A DNA stretch of 64,000 bases, taken from Terriglobia bacterium (GTDB lineage: Bacteria; Acidobacteriota; Terriglobia; Bryobacterales; Bryobacteraceae). The DNA is taken from the NCBI GenBank assembly GCA_020073345.1, contig JAIQFI010000033.1, positions 1 through 64,000 on the forward strand. The letters run 5' to 3'. Of this stretch, positions 6,518-15,200 are shown in pieces. A model generated the notes under the pieces. That model searched no databases and had not been told where the DNA came from. It saw nothing but the letters and a program-made list of their open reading frames with translations. The translations under genes and the position numbers were made by a program. Each line of letters begins with the position of its first letter. The first letter of the stretch is position 1.

Positions 6518-9500
6518 GCGCGCCTCCCCTGCGCTTTCAGCCCGGCCATGATCTTTTCGCGCGAGATCGGGTGTTCGCGAATCCGCACTCCGCAGGCGTT
6601 GTATATAGCGTTCGAAATCGCGCCCGGCACGGCGCCGATACTGGTTTCGCTGAAACTCTTCACGCCGTAGAACCAGCGCGGCTCCAGGCTGTCGATGTAC
6701 ACCTGAGTCGATTTGGGCATGTCCATGATGGTCGGCAGCCGGTAGGAGAGGTAGCCGACGCTGTAGTGCCGCGTGCCGGAAAATTCGCGATCCCAGGGAA
6801 TGGGGTCGGTCGCCACCTGGGTGCTTTCCATCAGCGAGCCCACCATGTCGGATTCTGACACCAGCGGGTTGATGAGCAGGCCGGTGTCGTGTGTATAGAC
6901 GGCTCGAACGAAGTGCCAGTCGCCGGTCCAGGTGTCAACTTCCACTTCCACGAAGCACGCGCCCACGCCCTTGTTGGTCCCGGTCCGCTCTCCGCCGGCA
7001 ACCCCACGGCCAGTTTGACGAATGAGGCCGTTGTTGGCCTTGGCCAGCGCGGCGAAGGTCGTGTTCTTTTTGGGATCGTCGGCGGACGAGATAACGCCGT
7101 CGCGGATCTGAAGCTTGGCCCCGTCGATTTTTAGGACGTTGGCGGCACGCGCGAGCAGGTCTTTTCCCAGCTTGTCGGCTGCGCTACAAATTGCCGCGCC
7201 TTGCAAGGTGATGGTGCGGCCTCCGAACCATTCATCACTCAAGGGAGCTATGTCGGAGTCTCCCCAAACCAAGTGGATATGATCGCGCGTCGTGAAACCG
7301 AGCATCTCGGCGACCAGGGCCGCCAGTGCCGTGGCTGCGTTCGAGCCGCTGTCGGGAAGCGCGATTTTCATAGTCACGTTGCCGTCGGCGGCCAGGTCCA
7401 GTTCTGTGCTGAAGATATTGGCGTCGGGCGCCGCTGCCAGTTTCGCGAATGCTTCCTCGCCTTCGTGGTAACCCATCAGCCCGCCATGATGTTGGGACAT
7501 GCCCAAGCCGAATCCCCGTTTAAATCGTCCAGGCTGACCGCCTGCAACAGGAGTTCGCTTCTCCCATCCGAAGGCCTTCGCGCCTTCCTGCAGCACTTCC
7601 ACTGTCGGCAAAGACTCGTACGCGTGGCGCGTGTCTCCAGGCGTGAGCCGCGTGACGTGCATCAAGCGGTACTCGACGGGATCGATCCCGAAGGCGTCGG
7701 CCATCTCGTCGATCATGTTCTCCCAGGACCACTTGGTTTCCTGCTGGAGGAAGCTGCGGGAAGGCCCGGGACGCGGGGCGTTGGTGCGATAGGCACTCCA
7801 GGTCGATCGCCAGTGCGAAACTTGCGACGTGTACAGATCCAACTGATTCGTCGCGTTGGTGGGACCATCGGCATGCACGCCGAAATCCAGGTCACCAATG
7901 CTGATGTACACTTCGTGGTCGATGGCGACGATCCGGCCGTCTTTCCTGGCGCCCACGCGGAACTTGGTGATGGTCTCGGGCTTGATCTGGAGCTGCGCCA
8001 GTTCCTGATCTTTCGGAAGCATGATCTTCACGGGCCGGCCGGTGACCTTGGCCAGATGCGCGATCATCGGATAGAATCTTTCCGCGGCCATGCGCGCCGA
8101 GCCGAAAGTGGAACCGTTGTACTTGTTGATGATGCGGATCTTGGAGACGTCGACGCCCAGCGCGGCTGCTAGAGTCGCCCGGACCGGATAGATTCCCTGG
8201 CCCATGCCCCACACCGTCAGTCGATCGCCGTCCCATTTGGCTACGCTGCCGCTCGGCTGCATGGGAACCGACACGCCGCCGCTGAAGTGGTAGGTGAACT
8301 CTTTGACCACATCCGCTTCGGCCAATCCTTTTTCGATGTCGCCGCGTTGATCCGCCCAAGTGGTCTGCGGAAAATCCTTGGGCGAGATCGCGTGCCGGAT
8401 GAGGTTTCCTTTTCCATGGCCCAGATCGGGCGCATCCGGGGCCATGGTGTCCTTCAGCATCGAGGCGAAGGGCAGGACTTCGTAATTCACCTTGATCGCA
8501 TCGACGGCATCCTGCGCGAGATCCTCAGTCTCAGCCACGACGATCGCGATGGTTTCACCTTGTAGATTGAGTTCCTGCGGGAGAGGCTCGGGCAATATCC
8601 GGCCCCTGGCTACATTCGGACGGAGCAGCTTCGGCGCATTCTTGTACGTGAGAATGTGGCGCACGCCGGGCATCTTCTCTGCAGCCGAGGTATCGATGTC
8701 CAGCAGGCGCGCGTGAGGATGCGGCGAGGTGAGGAACTTCGCGTACAGGAGATCCGGGAACCACACGCGGCTGGCGTACTGCGCCTTCCCGGTGAATCTC
8801 GGAATAGAGACCTCCGGCAGCTGCGTCAGCGGCTTGCCCAATACGTTGAGATTTTCAGGCGGATATCCCTGCCACTTCTTCGTGACGGTCTTGCTCGCGC
8901 CTTCCACTACTTCGTTACCGGGAAAGTGTCCGCCGGTGGTCGAGTAATCCCGCACCATCGGCATCTTGATCTGAACGACGGAATCCGTTTCGGGCTCGAT
9001 TTGTATTTTCTTGCCGCGCAGCACTGCCGCCGAATCCACCACCGCCCGGATGATATTGGGGTATGCCGCGCATCGGCAGATGTGTCCGGCCAGAGCGGAC
9101 TTCACCTGGTCGACGCTCGGATCGGGATTCTTGTCGAGCAGCCCTTTCGCGGTCACCACCCATCCGGCGGTGCAGAAGCCGCAATCGGCGGCGACGCGCA
9201 TGTGGCCGATCCGCTGCAACGGGTGCAAATTCCTTTCGTCGCCTATTCCTTCAATGGTGAGAATCTTCCGGCCGACGCCTTCGGTCGCCAACGTGTGGCA
9301 CGAATACAGCGGCGAGCCGTCCACCAGTACGCTGCAGGCGCCGCAGCTCGCGCGATTGCAACTCCGGTTGGTGCCGGTCAGGCCGAGCTTCATCGAAATC
9401 ACTTCCCACAAGGTGGTGCGGGCTTCATATTCGGCGGCATACGCCTTGCCGTTAACGATGAACGAGGCTTTTTCGTTCGCGAAGGGTCCTGCAATTGAGG

Positions 9501-9600
9501 GAACAGGCGCGGGAGCCGCGATCAGCGTTTCCCCAGCCACGGTGGTGAGCACGATCCCAGATCCGGCGGCTTTGAGAAAATCGCGACGGGAATAACTCAT
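6514..9600 (-). CDS. Tat-exported molybdopterin hydroxylase with fused [2Fe-2S] domain
   Basis: A 1028-residue catalytic subunit. The start at 9600 is chosen because of GGAGG upstream and a textbook Tat signal (SYSRRDFLK, hydrophobic run to ~28). Residues ~45-190 are the two-cluster iron-sulfur domain: Cys81/86/89/101 (plant-type) and Cys140/143/175/177. Residues ~230-1028 are the aldehyde oxidase/xanthine dehydrogenase domains, with the active-site base Glu985 in KSFSETSIGAVPGAISNAI. Small and large subunits are separate genes in most homologues; here they are one chain. It hydroxylates an aldehyde or N-heterocycle in the periplasm; the substrate is unknown. Its start overlaps the cytochrome c stop (ATGA). 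Confidence 0.9.
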   Translation of the reverse strand: MSYSRRDFLKAAGSGIVLTTVAGETLIAAPAPVPSIAGPFANEKASFIVNGKAYAAEYEARTTLWEVISMKLGLTGTNRSCNRASCGACSVLVDGSPLYSCHTLATEGVGRKILTIEGIGDERNLHPLQRIGHMRVAADCGFCTAGWVVTAKGLLDKNPDPSVDQVKSALAGHICRCAAYPNIIRAVVDSAAVLRGKKIQIEPETDSVVQIKMPMVRDYSTTGGHFPGNEVVEGASKTVTKKWQGYPPENLNVLGKPLTQLPEVSIPRFTGKAQYASRVWFPDLLYAKFLTSPHPHARLLDIDTSAAEKMPGVRHILTYKNAPKLLRPNVARGRILPEPLPQELNLQGETIAIVVAETEDLAQDAVDAIKVNYEVLPFASMLKDTMAPDAPDLGHGKGNLIRHAISPKDFPQTTWADQRGDIEKGLAEADVVKEFTYHFSGGVSVPMQPSGSVAKWDGDRLTVWGMGQGIYPVRATLAAALGVDVSKIRIINKYNGSTFGSARMAAERFYPMIAHLAKVTGRPVKIMLPKDQELAQLQIKPETITKFRVGARKDGRIVAIDHEVYISIGDLDFGVHADGPTNATNQLDLYTSQVSHWRSTWSAYRTNAPRPGPSRSFLQQETKWSWENMIDEMADAFGIDPVEYRLMHVTRLTPGDTRHAYESLPTVEVLQEGAKAFGWEKRTPVAGGQPGRFKRGFGLGMSQHHGGLMGYHEGEEAFAKLAAAPDANIFSTELDLAADGNVTMKIALPDSGSNAATALAALVAEMLGFTTRDHIHLVWGDSDIAPLSDEWFGGRTITLQGAAICSAADKLGKDLLARAANVLKIDGAKLQIRDGVISSADDPKKNTTFAALAKANNGLIRQTGRGVAGGERTGTNKGVGACFVEVEVDTWTGDWHFVRAVYTHDTGLLINPLVSESDMVGSLMESTQVATDPIPWDREFSGTRHYSVGYLSYRLPTIMDMPKSTQVYIDSLEPRWFYGVKSFSETSIGAVPGAISNAIYNACGVRIREHPISREKIMAGLKAQGRRA

Positions 9601-10043
9601 TTCGATCCTCCGTCCTTGGGAAATACGTTCGGCCGGTACTGCTTGTGACACGTCGTACAGGAAGCGTCCAAAGCCCCCGCGAGCGCTGCTAGTGCCTTGC
9701 TGTCCTTGGCCTGCGCGGCTTTGTATGCGGCGTTGCCGGCATCCACCAGCAATTTCGCGTCCTTCATCCAGTCTCCGGTATCTCGCGCACGGCCCCGCAT
9801 CATCAACAGGTTTCCCGATTCCGCGAGCGTCACCGCGCCGCGGCGTACCGCCGCCCACTCGGCGTCATCCTTAGGCCCGCCGCGGTAGATCGCCAGCAGG
9901 ATGTCATTGGACGAAGGATGGATCAGATCGAGCATGAGTTGCCTGACGCTCGCCGTGGGTGGGAACGGTTCGGAAGCCTGGGCAAAGACGATCGAACTAC
10001 CTAGAAGCAGCCCGGCAGTGCACATCGATTTGCGGAAGTACAT
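9597..10043 (-). CDS. Periplasmic class II-like c-type cytochrome
   Basis: A 148-residue exported protein: signal peptide to about residue 21, a helical body and one C-terminal haem site CTTCHKQYRP (Cys129, Cys132, His133). The C-terminal position of CxxCH resembles four-helix class II cytochromes. Its stop overlaps the start of the molybdenum subunit by four bases, so it is the natural electron acceptor for that enzyme (inference from coupling). The window-end gene at 63486 has the same architecture. Confidence 0.82.
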   Translation of the reverse strand: MYFRKSMCTAGLLLGSSIVFAQASEPFPPTASVRQLMLDLIHPSSNDILLAIYRGGPKDDAEWAAVRRGAVTLAESGNLLMMRGRARDTGDWMKDAKLLVDAGNAAYKAAQAKDSKALAALAGALDASCTTCHKQYRPNVFPKDGGSK

Positions 10044-10056
10044 CCCTGCCTCTCCC

Positions 10057-10911
10057 TTAGTGCCCGATCACGCTGACGGTAACATCGCTGGTGGTGGACA
10101 ATTCACCATCGTTCGCCGTCGCGCGAAGAACGTAGACGCCGGCCTCGGGAAAGCGCGCTTTCGTTGTCGCCTGCCCGTTGCTCACCAGGATCGCGCCGGC
10201 ATCGTCGAACGTGACTTTGGCTGGACCGCGATATTGAAACCAGGTCACATTGAGGCCGATTCTCGGGCGCGCCTCGGCCGAATTGGTTTGAGCCTTGCCT
10301 GTATTTACCGCCGGACGCGCTTTCGGCGCGCGCGGCTTAGGCAGCCCGTCGTCGGTCACCAGAGCGGTCAGCACAAGTGGTGCGTCCACGCTCGCGCCTT
10401 GTACTGGAGTGATCGACACCGACGGCGGCTTGTTGGGATCGTCCAAACCGGGACTCAAATTTCCGCGTGTCATGATCTGGCGTTCCAGAATTTCCTCGTC
10501 GGGTTGCAGGCTGGCATATGCTTTTTCGGTGCGCCCATGCGAGGTGAGGGTCCAGACCAGCTCCTTACTGGTTCCCCAATCGGCCGGGACCTTCACACGA
10601 AAAACCCAGGCGTGGCGGCGCGGCAGAAAGTACGTCGGCTGGCCCTGGTCGGGAAGGCCAGGCTCGATCTTATTGTCCGGACCCGCGGGGATCGCGAGCT
10701 CTTCCTCGATATTCCTGTTGAAATAGCCGAAGACCATGGTGAAGGTACCGTCGGCGTTTCGAATCCAGCCGTCGAAGCTGGGGACGACGTCTTGTCCCCG
10801 CGAGAACTTGGTTTGAGGGATGTAGGTCTGGGGCAGATTTTGAGCGGCCCCTGTACACAAACCCGCCGCAACCAGGATCGCCAGCCGGACATCCATGTGA
10901 ATCCGGCGCAT
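10057..10911 (-). CDS. Secreted protein with C-terminal PKD/Ig-like domain
   Basis: A 284-residue protein of unknown function. It has a signal peptide (RLAILVAAGLCTGAAQ) and a middle beta-rich region containing GTFTMVFGYFNRN and FRVKVPADWGTSKELVWTLTSHG. The C-terminal ~90 residues resemble a PKD-like fold (VTWFQYRGPAKVTFDD, then VYVLRATANDGELSTTSDVTV). Such domains usually mediate contacts at the cell surface. Its ATG shares one base with the TAA of the upstream cytochrome c-copper protein (TAATG), so the two are co-translated and probably act together. No catalytic residues are recognised. Confidence 0.75.
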   Translation of the reverse strand: MRRIHMDVRLAILVAAGLCTGAAQNLPQTYIPQTKFSRGQDVVPSFDGWIRNADGTFTMVFGYFNRNIEEELAIPAGPDNKIEPGLPDQGQPTYFLPRRHAWVFRVKVPADWGTSKELVWTLTSHGRTEKAYASLQPDEEILERQIMTRGNLSPGLDDPNKPPSVSITPVQGASVDAPLVLTALVTDDGLPKPRAPKARPAVNTGKAQTNSAEARPRIGLNVTWFQYRGPAKVTFDDAGAILVSNGQATTKARFPEAGVYVLRATANDGELSTTSDVTVSVIGH

Positions 10912-12212
10912 TACTCGCCGGCCTTCACCAGTTTCTTCCGCGCGGCCAGGCGTTGCTGGTAATCGGCCTCGTCAAGATAGAACAGGCTCACCCAGGCGAA
11001 ACTCATCTCATCGATGGTCCGTTGCCCGCTCCCCACCCAGTTCTTCGGATTCGGGTTGAACATGTTGTTGTCCGTATTATCGTGCCAGGTGCTGACGTGA
11101 ATGATCGTGCCGGCAGGCAGCAGCGGCGACGAATCCTCGGCATAGTTATAGGTGATGCTCCACCCGAACTGATAATCGCTTACGCAACTGAGCGTTTCGG
11201 TTCGGGCCGGACCGGGACGCGCCGAGTCGACACGAACGTCCGGATAAATCGCCTCCATGCATTGCGCCTTGCCGCGTACGTGGAAATGCGGCTGATAAGC
11301 CGAAATCACGGCCGGCCGCGACAGGCGGAAGTAACCATCGCTGCGCGTGACCTGGCCCGCGGGCAGATCCAGCTCAGCGACGTCGCCCATGTGCTGGGTG
11401 AACGCCACATACTTTGGCTCCACATTCTTCGGATACAGCTTGAGCGCAAGCGACATCTTGACGGGAGTTTCCTGGCCATCGGGATGAAGATGGATGTTGA
11501 AATGAATTTTCGATCCCGCCTTGATCAGGCGGCCGGAGTTGCTGGGGAAAATATCGGCGTTCTTGCCCACCGCGTATTCGTTCAAGAACAGCCCCACGGG
11601 GTCGTCTTCCGGATCCTCGATCAGATTGGTTGTACAGTGATGAACTACTTTGAAGCCGCTGTCCGGCTTGGTCTCCAAAGCCTGGACATACACGTCTTCG
11701 GTGAACCCCGGATCGATCTCCGCGTCATAGTATTCATCGCCGCCCTTGGCCTTGAGCACATAGGCTGTGGGCATGGAGATGACGATGTCGGGTTTGCCGA
11801 TGTGCCACTGGTCTAGGTCCGTGAACCGGCGCGGCTGCGGCATGTCCGCGGCGCTGCCTTCGGGCGCGCCATGATCCACCCAACTCACAATCGCGGCAAT
11901 CTCCGCCTCGGTCAACGATGGATCGTCTTTGAACTTGCTGACCCCGACGTTACGGTCGATGTGCCAGGGCGGCATCACCCTGGTCACCACTTTTTCCTTG
12001 ATCGACCGGGCCCACGGCCGAGCATCCTTGTACGTCAGCAGCGGCATGGGAGCGATCGATCCTGGGCGATGGCAGTTTTGGCAGGCTCGCTGCAGGATCG
12101 GCGCGATATCCTTCGAGAATGTTACTTCCTTCGGTGCCGTGTCGGCGGCCAGCGCGGTGAACTGGATGAAGCAAATAACCGATGCGGTGACGAGCGCGGA
12201 CTTCTTGATCAT
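10911..12212 (-). CDS. Cytochrome c fused to a copper type II (PHM-like) monooxygenase domain
   Basis: 433 residues. The ATG at 12212 is preceded by GGGAGG and begins a signal peptide ending ALAA. Residues ~28-120 form a c-type haem domain (CQNCH, Cys44/47, His48; MPPWH, Met81 likely axial). Residues ~140-420 match the peptidylglycine-hydroxylating monooxygenase fold with a full set of candidate copper ligands: His191-His192 in VVHHCTTN, His241/His243 in HFNIHLH, His309 and His311 in QPHFHVRG, and Met403 in DEMSF. Direct haem supply of electrons to copper in one chain is plausible but inferred. Its start lies 32 bases after the glucan synthase stop. Confidence 0.82.
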   Translation of the reverse strand: MIKKSALVTASVICFIQFTALAADTAPKEVTFSKDIAPILQRACQNCHRPGSIAPMPLLTYKDARPWARSIKEKVVTRVMPPWHIDRNVGVSKFKDDPSLTEAEIAAIVSWVDHGAPEGSAADMPQPRRFTDLDQWHIGKPDIVISMPTAYVLKAKGGDEYYDAEIDPGFTEDVYVQALETKPDSGFKVVHHCTTNLIEDPEDDPVGLFLNEYAVGKNADIFPSNSGRLIKAGSKIHFNIHLHPDGQETPVKMSLALKLYPKNVEPKYVAFTQHMGDVAELDLPAGQVTRSDGYFRLSRPAVISAYQPHFHVRGKAQCMEAIYPDVRVDSARPGPARTETLSCVSDYQFGWSITYNYAEDSSPLLPAGTIIHVSTWHDNTDNNMFNPNPKNWVGSGQRTIDEMSFAWVSLFYLDEADYQQRLAARKKLVKAGE

Positions 12213-12244
12213 TTGACCTCCCGCCAGTATCCTGAAACTCGAAC

Positions 12245-15200
12245 TTATTCTATATCCCTGGCGCGGGAAACGCCACGGACCGAGGCTTGTGCCCCGGCCA
12301 ATGCGTGGCGCCCAATGGGGTCTAGCTGCTGCGCCGTATCTAATCCCTTCCATGGCCCGTCGGCCGGCGCCAAGCGAACCGTTACCCGGTGCTTGGCGCC
12401 GTCGTCCGACAAGTGGATGGTGGAGTTTTCCACCAATCGGCCATCCAATTCGACGCGACCAAGTAAACCCTCTTGCTGTGTAACCGTGATCTCGTACACT
12501 GCAGACCGGTACCGATACGTTAATTCGAACCCGGGCCAGTCCTGAGGAATCACCGGGCAAATTTGCAGCAGGTCTCCCCTCAGGCGGAATCCCAGAACAT
12601 CTTCGATCCACACCCGGTACATCCACGAAGCGGAACCGGTGTACCAGGTCCAGCCGGCGCGGCCTGTCTTTCCCGGTGCGGACGAAATATCGGCTGCGAC
12701 AACATACGGTTCGCCCCGGTAGCGAGCCGCGGTTTCCGGCAAACGGCTTTGCTCGATCGGATTCATCCTCTGGAGCAGCGATACGGCGCGTTTGCCGTCG
12801 CCGAGGCGGGCCCATGCCATCGCAAGCCACAGAGCTCCATGCGTATACTGCCCTCCGTTCTCGCGCACGCCCGGAGGGTAACCCATGATGTACCCAGGAT
12901 GGGGCTGGGAGTGGTCGAAAGGCGGCGTAAAGAGCCGCACGAGATCATCTTCCTTTCGAACCAGTTCGCGGTTCGCCGACTCCATCGCTTGTAAGGAGCG
13001 CGCGGGATCAGCGGATCCGGAGAGTACCGCCCAGGATTGCGAGAGCGAATCGATGCGGGCTTCCCGGTTCGCGCGGGAGCCCAGAGGAGATCCGTCGTCG
13101 AAAAAGGCCCGCAGATACCATTCGCCGTCCCAGCAAGAACGTTCGATCGCACTGGCGAGGTCCTTGGCTCGTTTCCGCCAGATCGAGGCACGTTCGGGGT
13201 CGCGCTTATCGGCCAGCGCCGCGAACGAACGCAGGACGGGCAAGAGAAACCACCCGAGCCAAACGCTCTCTCCCCGGCCCTGGGTGCCTACACGATTGAA
13301 TCCATCGTTCCAGTCGCCGCTGCCGATCAGCGGAAGGTCATGCGATCCAAGCTGCCAGGCGTGTTCGATGGCGCGAATGCAATGCTCCCACAGAGGAGCG
13401 CCGGTGGCGGAAACCGCGGGAATCGACATGCGTTCGTGCTCATGCGCTTCGAGGACCCGGTCTTCGAGGAACAGCACATGCTGATCCAAAATGGAGCTGT
13501 CTCCAACCACCTCCACATAGCGCGCAACCGCGTAAGGCAGCCACAACAAGTCGTCCGAACAACGGGTCCGGACGCCGAGGCCGGATTTCGGATGCCACCA
13601 GTGCTGCACATCTCCCTGGATGAATTGACGGGACGCCGCCAAGAGAATGTGCGCGTGGGCCAATTCCGGGGCCGAGTACAAATAGGCCATCGCATCCTGC
13701 AACTGGTCGCGGAATCCGAAGGCTCCTCCGGACTGGTACAGGGCGGATCGTCCCCAGAAGCGGCAGCTCAGGCTCTGGTACAGCAGCCAACGGTTCAGGA
13801 GGAAGTTCGTTGAGAGATACGGCGTGCGCACCTGTATGGATCCCAGTTTTTGGTCCCACCATTTTTTGGTTTCCGCCAATGCGCGTTCCACGGCTTCGCC
13901 TGCGTAATAGCGGCCCACCAACTCCCGAACGCCTTCCACACTGGTTTGTTCTCCCAGCAAGAATACGATTTCGACCGTCTGTCCGGGCTCGAGGACGGCA
14001 GGCACCTGCAAGGCCGCGGCCGGATCCATTCCGGCGCCGCAGCGGTTATCCAGGGTCACATGGTCCAGCGCCGCCGGATTTGCCCGGGAACGATTTCTGC
14101 CCAGAAACTGCGTTCGATCGCCCGAGTAGGCCGATGCCCGCGGACTCGCCGCCGCGAATGCCACGGCGCCAGCGTAGCTCTCGCTCCAGCTCTGGCGAGC
14201 CAGCAACGCGCCGGACTGCTGGTCGAACGCAGTTTGCACGTGCAGCTGCTGTGCTTCTCTGGTCGCACCCAGAGTCCACTCGGCGAAATAGGTAACGCTG
14301 AGGTGCCTGCGCCGCCCGGACTCGTTACGCAGCCGCAGGCGGCAGATCTTCACCGGATCGCCCCCGCCGCTTTCAGAGATCGGGACAAGCACGGTCAGTT
14401 CCTGGGCGATGGCATGGCTGTTGTGTTCGAATTCTGTATAACCCTGACCGTGCCGCGCGCGATAAGCGTCCCTTTCGCGAATCGGCGACGCCGTGGGTGT
14501 CCAGCGCTCCCCCGATTCGTCATCGCGAATGTAAATTGCCTCGGGCGGCGGATTGCTTACCGGGTCGTTGGTCCACGGCGTGAGGCGATTCTGCTGACTA
14601 TTGCCGCACCAGGTGAACCCCAAACCGCTTTCACTGACCACCGTTCCGAAGCCGGGATTCGCCATTACGTTGACCCAGGGTGCTGGGGTGAGCTGATCCG
14701 GCGCCAGATAGGTGGCATACTCCCGTCCGTCCGCGGTGAAGCCTCCCAAACCGTTGAAGTAAGGGAGTTCCAGGAATGGCAACGGAGAGGAAGGCTCCAC
14801 GGACGGCGCCGACAGTGGCACAAACGGGCGGGGTGGCGCCAGTACTTCGGTAGCGGCCAGCTGGCGCTGCAGGGAGCCGCGATTTCCGCTCAGCACTGCG
14901 CGGGATGCCGCGAAAAGCAGGTTGCGGTGATCCTCGGGAACCAAGTGCCAGTCCAGCAGGAAAACGCCCCCAGCGTGATTTGCGCTGGCCTCGCGGGCGT
15001 AAGCGTCAATCTGGCGCTGGAGCTGGAGATGCAGGGGCCGATCATAACTGGCGGGCTCCTGATTCAGGATGATCAGGTCCGCGTGAAAACCGCGCAAACG
15101 CCAGTAGGTGTGCGCCAGGAGCAGTTCACGAACTAAGCTCAGGTTAAGAGAGTCGCCGATCGTGACGGTCGCCAGGGGAAAATCGCCCGAAATGTCATAA

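Noticed and set aside
8656-9498. Long open frame on the plus strand over the molybdenum-subunit gene
   Set aside because: Composition is that of an antisense shadow of the gene; the minus-strand frame carries Tat signal, Fe-S cysteines and MoCo motifs.
9601-9858. Molybdenum subunit starting at 9858
   Set aside because: The extra 86 codons overlap the cytochrome c gene; the Tat signal and GGAGG place the start at 9600.
12213-12830. Cytochrome c/copper protein starting at 12830
   Set aside because: The extension is antisense-like sequence within the glucan synthase gene; the signal peptide and GGGAGG place the start at 12212.
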